This document shows, in pieces, positions 23,535 to 36,000 of a DNA stretch of 64,000 nt. Below the pieces are notes generated by a model that was given only the letters and a program-made list of their open reading frames with translations, made no database searches and was not told where the DNA came from. Location: NCBI GenBank assembly GCA_964020085.1, contig OZ026595.1:18774153-18838152 (forward strand). Direction: 5' to 3'. How positions within the stretch are numbered: position 1 is the first letter of the stretch; the number at the start of each line of letters is the position of its first letter. This DNA is from Micromussa lordhowensis. Lineage: Eukaryota > Cnidaria > Anthozoa > Scleractinia > Lobophylliidae. The position numbers and the translations under genes were made by a program.

Positions 23535-26500
23535 GTAAGTAAAAAAAATCAACACACTTGCTAAAACAAAACTTGAAGTTTCGAGTTCCGTCTCATGCTC
23601 TTTCTCTTACGTTTCAGACATTCAGTGTTTACTTATTGGACTAAAAAAATCGATTTCGGTTTTCGGCATTTCAACACGTTTCTGTTTGGTTGTTTTCTGT
23701 CCAAGAAAATTAAGTGTCCTTTAATCTGCAGACAACTGATTGCCAACTTTTTCCAGTTTTGCGTCGCTGCCAAAAAATCGGCACACTAGCTGGGAAGCAA
23801 CAAACACAAACGGAATTACACATCTTACCCAGCCAGGTCACGACATAATTTTTTGAGACTGTTAACTCAAACATGATCGCCGTCGTTGTTAGAACGTAAT
23901 TAAAACTGACAAAATGGGGACGCTGAGATGAGACTAACTGCTCGATAGCAAGAAAGCGTGAAAGCAAAAAGCAGCCGGTAGGTTGAAGCTTAAGCTTAGT
24001 ATTAAAAACCTATCGAACCGAGTTTGTGTTCAGTATACACAGCTCGCTTAGTAGTTTATTTACTTTCGGCTCACTTTGCGATATATATCTAATGCTTTCT
24101 ACCTTTTTTTTGTTAAGGACTAATTGCCGACACCGGATGAAAATATAGGCCTATGCATATTTAAGCTGAGCAGAACCAAAGACTTTGGGCCATATCGAGA
24201 TTTATTAATCTCCCAACGCCTAAGCACCAGGGACTGGTTATGTAAAAAGTTTATTTATGTTTCTGCTTTATATGAAGATCCACGTCTATCTAAACATGTG
24301 AAAAAGGCAACTTTCTGTAAAGGATTAATTATAAAGCGGATGGAAATGATATAAGTGTGTGCATCAGTTTGAATTATTAATAATGGTCGGCTGGTGGTCG
24401 AAGCCAAAGTCTGATGGCAATACTTTCCGTTTCCTTTCTCAGTTAAAAAAAAGATCTCTCCGTGGAATATAGATGTAAAATATTTCAATTTCTTCTACAT
24501 TACCACTTGTACGACTGTTGACATAAATGTGTAGGGTAAATGAGTGAAAATGGTTTAAAAATTCCAACCGGTTCCGATTAATTAACTTGGAGTTACAAAA
24601 TTTAAACAGATCCAAAAACATATTCAAACGTCAAACCAAAACCAAGCCGCAATATTTGCACTTCTTCATTAATCGCATCACGTTTTCCTCTTAACTAGAT
24701 TAAACTTGAGATGTGCTCCTTTCACTGAAATTGAAGGAGGTCTTCAAAAGCGTCCTGACAGAAACATTTGGTGAAAACCAGAGTTGTCCCCACCTGTCTG
24801 CGTGTTTAAAAGAAACCGAACCGCGAAAAACAAAGCTAATATTTTGTTACATGTGAAAGGCGTGGTCAACAGACAGTTGATCTGTAAAAGCCTAAAAGCT
24901 TTGCGATATCTGATTGTTGAATTTCTCACTGCGAACAACTCCGTCACGGAAGGTGGCACTGATACACGCGTCCTAACCCCAAGGTACGTGCAGAAAAAGT
25001 GATTCGTAATCAGGAGTGGGTTTCCTGAAATTAAGACGAACAAAACTAATTGTGGTTCATCTACTGTACGATGAAATTATTGTTAGTTTACACCTATTGT
25101 AGAAATCACTTCACACTTTCTTGTATAGTCTAGAGGATATTTTATTTTTAATTTCAGATTATTGCCCTCGTTTTTTTTTAAATTACTCTCGTTCACGTAA
25201 TTTCTTTAGCTAATCTTCAAAGCATCCTGTTTCTTGATGTCTTGTAATAATTTCAGATGGTTCCGTTTACCTAGCAATTAAGCTCAGGTGTCGTGGGGAA
25301 AAAATCATTTACTGTGTTTACCATCGTTTTTTGAGCGTTTCGGCTTTAATCTGACCTTTCCTTTGTAACTATAGTGCAAAGTTTCGGAACAGTGAGTAGA
25401 TTACTTGACCATCTCTGACGGTAAACAACCTTTGTGTACTGAGCAAAGTAATTGCAATGAAATGTATTGATTTTGTCGAGATTTTGCATAAAATCAGTTT
25501 GTGTACGTCATGGCAAATAATCATTTATTTATAAAAAAGTTCTGAGTCGAATTCCCTGTTTGTTGTACGTATAATAACCAATGATTGTGTAGCCAGTGTT
25601 TCCCATCCAGCAGGAATCTCTACAGGAAACACGAGGGAAGCAGAAATATACAAAATACAACTAATATAAAACCTGTGCTCCGTCAAATAGTATTCGGCTA
25701 AATCTGATTCAATCTGGACTCCTAAAGCTCTGGCAAAAACGATTTTAGAAACTTCATCAAACAGTACAGGAGAAATAGGCAACGCCCAAAGCAACGGTAT
25801 CGTAAGTAAAATACAACATTTCTGTTATTAATATGGAGTTTTAGGATTAATGTTACAATCTGCACCAGAAAAATATCGATTATTAAAAAGACACGGCTGT
25901 TTTCATGCAGTGCAACTCTTCCGATACTGCAAATAAAAAAAAAACAAGACGATAAAATGTGGTTTCGGATTACGATCTGGTTGTATAAAAAAATGTGTTG
26001 GGGAAAAATCTCATAAGATATCGTTTCGTGAGACCTCGACTTGTATTGATTAAGGTGTCAAGGATTTCGAATTCTTTCCATCTGTTTATTTAACTCATGC
26101 TTATCAAATCAAAGTAAATCGATCTCTTAAAGTACAAGAGAGAAATCATCATAATCGCAAAGGGATTCAGATTAATGCGGTGAAAAGCCATAAATGTATG
26201 ATTTTACCGAAGAGATCTCTCGCTGGATAATTTCCGGCCAATATCAATGATCTGGGTTTTGAGCCATTGTAGGTAATGCTATTACGCTAATTTACATAAT
26301 AGCAAACTGGATTTAATTTTTTTCCCTGTCAAATTGTTTGTTTTCTTGTTAGTATTTCATTTTCCAAATGAAAGCGTTTTCTCAGTTCATTTCCGTTGTT
26401 TTGTTAAACATTTTTTGCGGCAAATCACCACAATTTTGACCCCTTAACAGGCCTTCTTTGAAGCAGAAGCCGAAGAGAAATCGGGTTTCGAACCTACCGA

Positions 26501-28378
26501 TAGTATTGCCACAAAGTACGAACGAAATCAAAGTCTGCTTTACGCTTTTCATCGTTCTGGCAGACATGGTAAGCCATAATAATATTTGTTTTAGTTCTTA
26601 TCTTGGCTTTTTCTGCGACTACTTTGAATCTTTTACGTCAATGCATTTCTGGAGACCGATACAGCTTCACTGTGTTGGCTTCAAAGGAGCCATAGGTGGA
26701 CCAACCTCGTGCTGCGCGCTATACACAATAGACAAAGATTGGCAACATATGTGCCACGGATGTATCCTAGGTGCTAGAAATTCAAAAGATAAGCCTAAAA
26801 TGCATTACTGTTCTTTAGTTCTATGGCTTGAAGTTGCTCTTTCGTTGAGAACTGTCCGGCCGGCATTCATGCAAACGATTTCCTGCGTTTTCTCTTCCTA
26901 ACTGAATCGTAAAAATCGTTTCTGTTTTTAGCTCCTACAGTACATTCGTGAACCTGAATACATATACTTTTCTTATCTATTTTGTAATAAAGCCCACGCG
27001 GAAGGAGGCTCCGTGATTCTATGTGGTGAGATTGACATCCAGCCACACACCACGCCGCAGCCGGCCACAACTTGGAAGAAAAAAAAATGGAAAAACCTTT
27101 CTTCACTAAGAGAATTTCGGATATTATTCCATGATGGAAAAACATTTTATGGTATTTATATTTTGGGAAGGAGTACCTTTTACAAATATCAGTCACCATT
27201 ATTTTTTTTTCTGTCATCTTGACAAATTGTGAAAATTCTTCCGTTTCGTTTTACGACTGCTTCCTTCTCCGGCAATCGGTTAGTTTACATTTTGCTTTGT
27301 CCTATGGCTGTCAAACTGTAGAAATTACGAGCAGGAATGTAAACATGAAAAGTTTACCTTTCGAACTATACGCCATATAGCAACCGGTCATGACTGCTCA
27401 CGTAAATCAATAAGACTTCAGAATCTCGCGTTCTTTCTGTTCTCAAAGATCTTCATAGTTTCTGTATTAGCCGCAGTACAAACTGTAAAACAAACACATT
27501 AAAGCAAGCTATATAAACTTCTGGGAATAGAAAATAAGGCAGTATGTGTACGTTTCGCAACCTAAGAGAAAATATTTGAATAGTTCCTCGCAAACACGCT
27601 TTTCTTTGCTGGTGTAAATATTTCCGAATTGTATAATGCGGTTTTCGTATAAATATTGTCTAGACTGACGAAATGCATCCATATTCTGGGGATCGACTAC
27701 TCCTGGAAATGCTTTTTAGACGACTGGCGGCTAACCAAAAAACCAAAGGTTTTGGTCGGCTATAATTAAATGTTAATCAGCCTTCAAATTGTGTTCAGCT
27801 AGATGATAAAACGTTCGACCATCTCTTTCGTAGAATTGTCATATTAAATCAAAATCTGTCTGCTAATTGCATCCGAGGCTTTTTTTGCAATTAAAGGCAT
27901 TCCTGTTTTAGTGGATTACCTTCCATAACAAAGAGCTCAACATTAATTTTCTCCGTTCTTTTAATAATGATCATAAAGTGTGAAACTTCAATTGATTTAG
28001 TAGTTTAAACTTAGCAATCAAACGAGAGGTGTAAATTAGCTATTTAAGGTATTAAGAATTAGTTAGGGCTTACTGCCACCAAGCACTTGTTGACTTAAAA
28101 TCATTCTCACAGTCGATGGAAATAAAGATGACTTCAATGTAGATTGCCTATTGCCTATTATCGCTTTAGGTTTGTCATAACACAGTTGTATGACCTGTGT
28201 GTTCATTTGGCAACTTTATTAAACATTGTATACTGAGATAGCCCATCCTTTGTTCTCAGATCTCTTTTGTAGTCGATGTTTGTATTTATTCAGTTATGCA
28301 GATGATGTTGACGCTGAGCTTTTGTTTCGTTTCTTGTAGAAACAGGCGCATTAAAGTCATCGCTGGAAGGTACTCAAT

Positions 28379-29416
28379 ATGTCTGAAGTAGGAAATGTGA
28401 CGAGTGTTCCACCGACGGGCATTAGCCCTACGCCGCAGAGCATCGTCGCTGCCGTTTTTGTCGCCATTTTGATCTTGGTTACTCTCTTCGGAAATGTTCT
28501 TGTCTGTGTTAGTTTCTACAGTTTTCCAAACCTCAGGGTGATCTGTAACTACTTTATTGTTAGTTTAAGCGTGGCAGATATCTTGGTTGCCCTGCTGGCG
28601 ATGCCGTTCTGGTTCATAGTGCAGCTCAACAATACAAAATGGCCCTTATCGAAGGAGCTGATGTTATTCTGGTCCTGTATAGATATCTTTTGTGGCACTG
28701 CCTCCATAATGAATCTTACAGCAGTCAGTGTGGATCGAATGCTAGCAATCGTGACACCCTTCAAGTATCCAAAACTTCTGACCCCCAAGCGCGCCTTGGT
28801 TGTTATCCTTTTGATTTGGTTGTACTCCACTGCCATTGCCTGTTCCAGACTGGCTGCATGGCCCGACTTCCGCCACTTTGTGTCCACTGTGAGTTTCTTT
28901 CTACCCTTGTCAATCGTAATCGTAATGTACACTGTCATCTTCATCGTTGTGAAGATCCAAGTGCAAAGAATCGGATCCGCCGGAGGAAAGGATCATGCCA
29001 ACGAGATGAAGGCTGCTAAGACCATCTTAGTTGTCATCGGCGCTTTCGTCGTATGCTGGCTTCCATTCTTCGCTATCGTCGTGGGCCACGCGAACGATCC
29101 AAATTTCAGTTATCCTATGGAGGTTTACAACATGTTCAAATGGATGGAATACTTAAATTCTTGTTTGAATCCCGTCATATATACATGCATGAACCGCACG
29201 TACAGGCGGGCATTTAAGCGACTCTTTACCAGAGTGTACTTAGAGCAGACTGTGGGTACCAACCGACGGGGTTCCTCAGTCAGCATGTATCTAACAAGAC
29301 GTGGATCTGCGATCAGTGGTTACATAAACAATCGTAAACTTCGAGGATCTCTTCCTCATTCGGTTGTAACGAACTTGGAGACAATTGAGGACGAAGGCGA
29401 CTACGAAAGTCACTAA
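28379..29416 (+). CDS. Class A GPCR, biogenic-amine-receptor-like (345 aa)
   Basis: Seven-helix plasma-membrane receptor in a single coding exon. TM1 has GN (38-39) and TM2 has LSVADILVALLAMPF. TM3 carries an Asp at 102 in the context IDIFCGTASIMNL, closely resembling the amine-binding Asp3.32 region of adrenergic receptors. The DRY motif is DRM (119-121), TM6 has CWLPFF (226-231) and TM7 has NPVIY (264-268). The N terminus is short with an N-glycosylation sequon (NVT at residue 6). Odd point: position 3.25 is Met95 and the very short ECL2 has no Cys, so the usual TM3-ECL2 disulfide is absent. An acceptor-like AG lies at 28338-28339, suggesting a spliced 5' UTR. AATAAA occurs at 30101-30106. 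The ligand is unknown; an amine is plausible but not shown. Confidence 0.92.
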   Translation: MSEVGNVTSVPPTGISPTPQSIVAAVFVAILILVTLFGNVLVCVSFYSFPNLRVICNYFIVSLSVADILVALLAMPFWFIVQLNNTKWPLSKELMLFWSCIDIFCGTASIMNLTAVSVDRMLAIVTPFKYPKLLTPKRALVVILLIWLYSTAIACSRLAAWPDFRHFVSTVSFFLPLSIVIVMYTVIFIVVKIQVQRIGSAGGKDHANEMKAAKTILVVIGAFVVCWLPFFAIVVGHANDPNFSYPMEVYNMFKWMEYLNSCLNPVIYTCMNRTYRRAFKRLFTRVYLEQTVGTNRRGSSVSMYLTRRGSAISGYINNRKLRGSLPHSVVTNLETIEDEGDYESH

Positions 29417-30730
29417 CCTATTGGAGGAAAGGCAGGGTTTAACACTGCAACTTCAAGGGAATCCACCGGTCTTCTCCCTGTTCTATGAACTAGTCTTTTC
29501 ATCAGCGGATTAAAACTGACAAGATCGAGTTGCGATTTTAGGAACGACTTCTTATGCTTAAAGTAAACTAAGATATTTACCTTCCAACCAAAAATGTGCT
29601 GGAAGTCTGAGACGTTTGCAAAGCGGAACCAAAGCATTTGCTAGCCAAATCGCTAACAGTGATAAACGACTATATAACAAGATAAGTTGTTTGCGAATAC
29701 GTTGTGTAAAGGAAACAAAACAGAGTGAATAAGTTATAATGATGGCCTTAGCTGCCACAGAGAATGTGTTTACAAGAACATCAAGGATTCGTCACATTGA
29801 ATGAAATTTAATCTGACAGCGGCAAGTGGTTGGATTATCTTGACACTGAATTAGCCGAACGATCTGGTTTGATACTGCCTAAGCCATTGTCAACAGTTCC
29901 ATGTAAAGCCTGATTATGAACAGTCGCATTTTAATACTTAAAACGTAATTTTTTTCTTGATGGCGATTTCTTTTCGGTTTGTACAGCCTTCCCTTCAAGA
30001 AAACCTCTTTTTAGTTTTGTCGCTTATGGGCTTGTATTGGACTTTGGCAAGAAATAGTTTTGAAAGTCGCCAGCGACAACATGCGAATTTTTTTAAAGTC
30101 AATAAAAAGCGGCGACCGGCTCAGTGCCTAACAATAAGTTTTGGAGAATGAAGCGACTGTTGTTGTTAAAAAGAGTCCTGAATTAATTTTGCCTGAAGGC
30201 TTATATATTCAAACCATATCATCATGAAGAATTAATAATTGATCAAGGGTTATCTATAATCTTTCTTTGCGGTGAGAGGTATTGTAAATAAGTCTAAATA
30301 TCCAAGACGACGTTGAAAACAGTTCTGGCAGGTAGTGACAGGCGTTTAACAATTTCGCTTGTTCACTTAGTTAACAAGTTGCCCTAACTTCAATCGTGAG
30401 TGTAAATGTAAACAATTATATATTTGGTATTCAGCCTTTTTCTTTTTCATAATGGTTACACCAGGGGGCAATTGTTTCTAAGAATGCAGTGCGAATCATC
30501 AACTTTTATTAGTCTGTAATTTGCCGCTAATTGACTGGTTGGTGATTAATGTCTTGTTGCTAAAATATTATACAAAACCATTGAGATGTTAATTTTCTGA
30601 TAACAAACTTCTTTGGCATTTGATTTTATTGTGTTTCGCTAACCATGCTTCGACTGCTGGTGCCCTCTTCTCGTATCCACTTTCTATTCAGTTCTTTAAT
30701 ATCTTGTGCTTAAAATAGTTCGATATTTTC
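29417..30730. other. 3' UTR and spacer after the amine-like GPCR
   Basis: No coding signal is seen. A polyadenylation-type AATAAA at 30101-30106 would give a 3' UTR of about 700 nt. This is a candidate only. Confidence 0.4.
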
Positions 30731-30972
30731 AGGGGCGGATTTTTGGGAGGGGGTGGAGAGGAAAGGGGTGGCTAGACACCCAACCCATCCCCTGTTAGAG
30801 AAGCAAAAGAAAAAAAAATGAAACTTGAAGTACCTTATTGTAATTTCTACCTCGTGGCATTGCTAGTATTTCTGGTGTATCAGTTCCAGTTCTCAAATTG
30901 CAGCATTTGATTTTGCAGCCCCAAGGTACAAGCTACCCCCTTCGGCCCCTTCCCCTCCCCCCTTGAAAAATC
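30731..30972. mobile_element. MITE, CAGGGGCGGAT-type ends
   Basis: The left end CAGGGGCGGATTTTTGGGAGG and the right end CCTCCCCCCTTGAAAAATCC are complementary with gaps. CAGGGGCGGAT termini are typical of hAT-like MITEs. There is no coding content. Confidence 0.6.
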
Positions 30973-31005
30973 CTTGATCAGTCACCGACTTTACATAATA
31001 GGGCA

Positions 31006-31214
31006 CTTTAGATTTGAGTACGAGTACGAGATCGAATACGAGAACGACTTTTCAATTCTAGTTTACAGGCTCCACATACCCATCTCATCCCATGAGCTGC
31101 ACTCTCTACATAAAACAAACATGAAGAGCGAGGACTCTGAAAACGTCACAGGTTTGAAATTCGAAAATCGTACTCGTATTCAATCTCGTATTCTTAGTTC
31201 ATCCTAAGGTCTTT
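31006..31214. mobile_element. MITE-like element with TACGAG-rich arms
   Basis: The left arm has GAGTACGAGTACGAGATCG and the right arm CGTACTCGTATTCAATCTCG. These are reverse complements with few differences, separated by about 110 bp. Confidence 0.6.
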
Positions 31215-31392
31215 AATATATCATAAAGCGAGCTTTGGTTGCATAAATAATTAACCAATCAACTCCCTCTTTTATTCAGGTGCTCTTGCTTTCAAATACT
31301 GCTCCTCCTCAGATGCTTTTACATACCAGTATGGCGGTACACTAGGCATTCACAGTTTGTTAAGCTTTGAAGTCAAGTGTGGTGATAACTTA

Positions 31393-31746
31393 AATAAGCC
31401 CGGTCCTCACTTGTGACGCAAGCCTAAGTATAAGCACAAGCATAAAAAGCCGTATGCGCTCGTGAGGACGGCCGGACATAAGCATAAGAATATCAAGGCA
31501 TTGTGTTCTTCTCACGCTTATGTCGCTGTTATGTCCAATGAAGACGTGTTGGCATAAAAATATGTATAAGCGAAAGACTCTCAGCCAATCAGAAAGCACG
31601 CTATGCTTACGCCAACCATGTCCTCACTAGACATAACATAAGCCTTAGCAGAAGGCTTCTGATTATGCTTATGTCCGGCCGTGCCCACTAGCGCATATGC
31701 TTCTTATGTTTATGTTTATGCTTGCATTGCAAGCGAGGATCGTGCT
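31393..31746. mobile_element. MITE with CATAAGC-rich terminal inverted repeats
   Basis: The left end GCCCGGTCCTCACTTGTGACG is matched by the reverse complement of the right end ...AAGCGAGGATCGTGC. Many copies of CATAAGCATA occur on alternating strands. Flanks are TAA on the left and TTA on the right. It may be related in style to the Harbinger MITE at 2334-2734. Confidence 0.65.
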
Positions 31747-32420
31747 TAAGGTCGAGTTCTTGGAAAGTTTTGTTTAGAGGGGCAATATGGTAAAGGGGTT
31801 ACTCAGAGCCTCTTTAACGGCTTGGGATTTAAAAGATTAAATTTCAGCCTTGCGGACGGTCCAAAACCCTAACTATAACCGACTTTTAAGCGGTCTTAAA
31901 AGGCTTCCGTCGCCTTTCTTACTAATTCCAGTCTAGTTCGAAGAGCGCGCTCACCATTAGATCGGCTGACCAGAATTGAATCAGAATCGGGGTCTCCGTT
32001 CACGATCATGATGGCTCCTGAGTAACTCACAGAGTGCCGCAGGGCAAGCGAGCTTTAACCTCCTCCACGTACGTTGGAAAAAAAATTGATTAATAGTTCA
32101 TTATCTGTGTAAAGACCATCTAAGACCATTTTCTCAGGATTCGCTCTCTTCTCACAACTGTCGAGCTTTTCAGCTCCTTTCTTCATACAAACTTTTGCTT
32201 CGCTACCCCTGGCCTTTAAGACTTCTCACAGATGGTGTGGTTTAAATAGCTCAGTCAGAAGTCCATTATTCAAAATGCTGTAAAAATATCTTACTTTAGG
32301 TGGCATTTCTATATCTTCTTGTTCCATTGCCTTGTCTCGACGTTTTGCTTTCTCTCTAGTGTAATTAATGCATATACCTTTTTCCGTACAGGGACAATCT
32401 CAAGTTTAAACTGCGTAGAA

Positions 32421-32979
32421 TCACAAAGTTTGATTCGAATATTGCATGAGATGTAGTCCCCGGTGAACCTGTTCTGCTTGCACTTGGTTACAAGCGCTCT
32501 TGGCAGAAAAGTATTCCGACTTGTCTGTGAGTGTCTTCCACGGACCCCAAAAGCTATTGAAGTGTTTGGGATCTGCTTCTTGGTCAATCATCGGATAAAC
32601 GACTGGTAAAGCTGTACTGCGGTAGTAGTTAAGCCTCTCTTTCAGCTCCTCCACCACGCGTGGGTAACGGTGTGAAACATCTTTGTATTCACACGGGTCT
32701 AAAATCAAGAATGGATCTGGATGTTATTAAATATACCAGGAGGAATTAGGGCAGAAGTAGTTTTTACAATGCATTATCGTCAGTACCCTTTTTTTTTACA
32801 TATACTGTATAAGAATATTGTTTTTTACGGCCGAGGCTGAAAGTTCTTATTTTTCTGCCGATTGTAGACTGAAAATATTTGCTGCGCAGCGAGCGAAGCG
32901 AGCGAGCAACAACATAGTCAGGATTTTATAGGAAAATTCATTACCTGACTCGTGAATTCCGCGTTAAATTGCACTTGAA

Positions 32980-33027
<48 letters not shown>

Positions 33028-36000
33028 AAGTGCAATTTAACGCGGAATTCACGAGTCAGGTAATGAATTTTCCTTGAATCGCATAATTGAATAAAATGAG
33101 AAAAAAAGAAAACAGCAGTTTGGTTTTATCCTGAGATAGATGAGATAGATGACGTAGATGCGAAACAATATCACCGAGCCTCGTTTTCAACTCGCAATTC
33201 CGCGCTAAATACCTCGCTTCGTAAACCAATCAGAATGCAAGATTTTATTCAATTATGCGATTCAAAAAGAAAGGGGATACGAATTCTCGAATTCATCACT
33301 TTTTACCAGAATGCATTGCATTTAACCACAGTGCACTGCGCCACTTTTTACCAGAGTGCATTGCGCCACAAACAACATGAGGATGTCATACGGTCTCTCA
33401 ACCGAATGTATCGCAGCATTACTATCTTTTAGATATCCTAGTTTTTTAATATTCTTAGGTTATAGCGTGTGACATTTCTGTTTTTGAATGTATGTGGTGT
33501 CTGGATTGTACTAAATGAATTTTGGAGCCAGCCTGCAGACTTTTAAGCCTGATATGACTCACATAACGTCTTGCAGAAATGTCAGTTAGCATCGAAGATA
33601 CGTCTAGTACTGTTTTTGTTGCTTTTTGACCAGTTTTGTCGTTCAGAGAAAGGAATAATTTTATACGGCTTAGTTAAGAACATATAATTATATTGTATTG
33701 GTTACAAATTATCAACACACGATAGCGTATTCTCTTCAAAAGTTCAACCTCAGGTTTATTTTTAAGCTGATATTCTTAAAATGTCAAAAATTCGATCCAG
33801 CTTAGATGTTCTTATTAAATATATTCTTATGAAAAATGAGTGTAAATCAGCAAATTACCATCAGCCAAGTTAAACAGGCAAGCGCGGTGATGTTTTGAGT
33901 CACACATGCCTGCGCCGTTGGTCCACAGGCCGCATTTAATTTCTGCCCCAGGGAGGGTCAGGGTTTCAGACCAGGGAGGGGCCAATTTTGTTGCGTATCT
34001 CGCGTGCCATCCAAGCTGATATGTGTCATCCATTCCAACCACTAGCTTAAAGTTCCCTTTGCGGATGGCTTCAAAGTTTCGCCTAGAAAAAATATGATAA
34101 GAAAAACACCGTTGATTGGTCAATTACTGGACGTATGATAATTTGGTCAACAATAGATCTGATAAGGTGATTGGCCAATCGGAGGAAACAATTCTTGATT
34201 GACAGATTATTTGGAACAATTAAGGGAAAACTTTAGCTCATAAACTTATGAGACGCCACACTAATTTTAAATGTTGACTGATTTGCATATTTCACAGTCT
34301 GTAGCACTGATAACGAGAATTACTTGCATGCACCTGGGGTCTATATTATGCAATACTTCATCCCGGGGTGATGGTGCGTCGTGCGATATCGTGTCCCAGA
34401 CATTCTTTCCGTCGGTTCTAGCTGATATTAGCTCCGAGTCTCCTCCTCCCAGATGATACAATGTCGCGGCCCAGTCTGTGGCGTCAATCAGTCCCATACA
34501 CACACGTTTCTTCTGCTTGATGAGATCGTTCGCGGTGTAGACAAAGCCAACACCTTTCACTCCACCCTCCCATAGGGTGTCTTTTCCTGCGCGGAAAGGG
34601 AAGTTTGAGCCAGCGTTCCTAATCAAGTACAAAAGGAGTTAACTTTGCTGAATGGCAGCAGCAGTGGTTACTGAGGTATAAAAGCACTCTGGTTGACTAG
34701 AACATCATAAAATTTAACAGACAGACAGTTCCCAGACGGAGCCTTTGTAGACATAGTTACCAATTGAATCCATAAGGAGCTCCCCCGTTGTCCGTGGTGA
34801 AGATGATGACGGAATCTTGCAACATTCCCTTATCTGCAAGTGCCTGCCTCACAGCACCGACAGAGTCATCTAATGACGTCACCATCGCAGCGTATTTCTG
34901 TCTTCTTTTGTCTTTGATAAAACTAAATTTCTTGAAAAAAAAAAGAATGGATTTCATAGATTTGTTTGGACAATCTTAACAGACGGAAACAAGAGAATGA
35001 GGTAATCACTGACTCTGGCAAAATTGTGATGATAAAAGCGCGAGAGAACGTAAGCTGAGCCACCATTAGTTTTGGTTTTATTCGATCGATTGATTGGTTG
35101 AAAACAACAACAACGGTAACAAGAAGAACACGCACCATAAACGCCCTAACCAGCTTGACTACGGAACGTGGTTCTTCACTTTGTACAAAATCTATCAGGA
35201 TCTGACTTGTTCCATGAACTAACATAGAAATAGTCATATGGAAAGTGTTCTTCCAGATTCTAGTGCTACCAGGATGTCATATTGACACTAAAGCGAATAT
35301 TTGAATATATGAAAGATCTTAAACTGAATCTGAAGTGCGGAGAAAGATGTAAAAATCAATGATCATCGCAGTTACGTACACAACTTAATCGGTTGTGAAA
35401 TTAAAGCCTGATGTACATAAACTGCAATGATCAGTTCATGTCTTACCCAAGTGATAATTGCTGTTTTTATACTAAAGACGCATTATCCACCGGGACTAAA
35501 CTTGAGCAAACATTTGTTGTTCGTCTGGTCATGCGTCTCAAGGATAAAGAAGGGAACAATACGCACTATGCGTCCGGACGAACGATGTTTTGTAGTGCGT
35601 TGTTCAAGATGCATTAAGAAGGATAGTTCGTCTCGAAACCACGACGGCAACGGGAACGTCCCTAAACAAAAGAATAATGAGCAGTACAATGGCTGTGCAC
35701 GTGCGTTATAATGCTTGGTACATTTCTTTACCGTCCTCTGCAAAACAACAACGTGAAATGACCAGATTTTGCGTTGTCTGGAGAACGTAAACCACCAAGG
35801 CGAATTTTTTTCATTTTTATGACAAATTTACACTGTGTTTCGGATTTAGTTTTGCGATAGTTTTGACAGTGTTAAACAAAGTTAATGACTTGAGAGTATC
35901 GCTAGATTCGTAGGTAAAATATAAATTCATTTTTTAATCGACGTTCTCGGCGTCGCCGTCGTGGTTTCTTAAACTCCCTAAAACCCTTTTATACTAGAGG

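Larger units (their letters stand above)
20766..28338. other. 7.5-kb intergenic region upstream of the amine-like GPCR
   Basis: No supported coding gene. It contains the repeat at 21684-21900, a 26-bp palindrome at 22474-22499, and a possible promoter/first exon near 23446-23534. Open frames such as 25525-25794 (-) and 26458-26901 (+, 147 codons) show no recognisable motif or matching splice neighbours and are not called. Confidence 0.55.

Noticed and set aside
26458..26901. 147-codon plus-strand frame in the intergenic region
   Set aside because: No recognisable domain, no splice-linked neighbours and scattered Cys/His. A chance frame is the simplest explanation.
28549..29019. Open frames overlapping the GPCR on other frames (28549-28944 minus, 28639-29019 plus)
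   Set aside because: Shadows of the real receptor reading frame; their translations show no motif.
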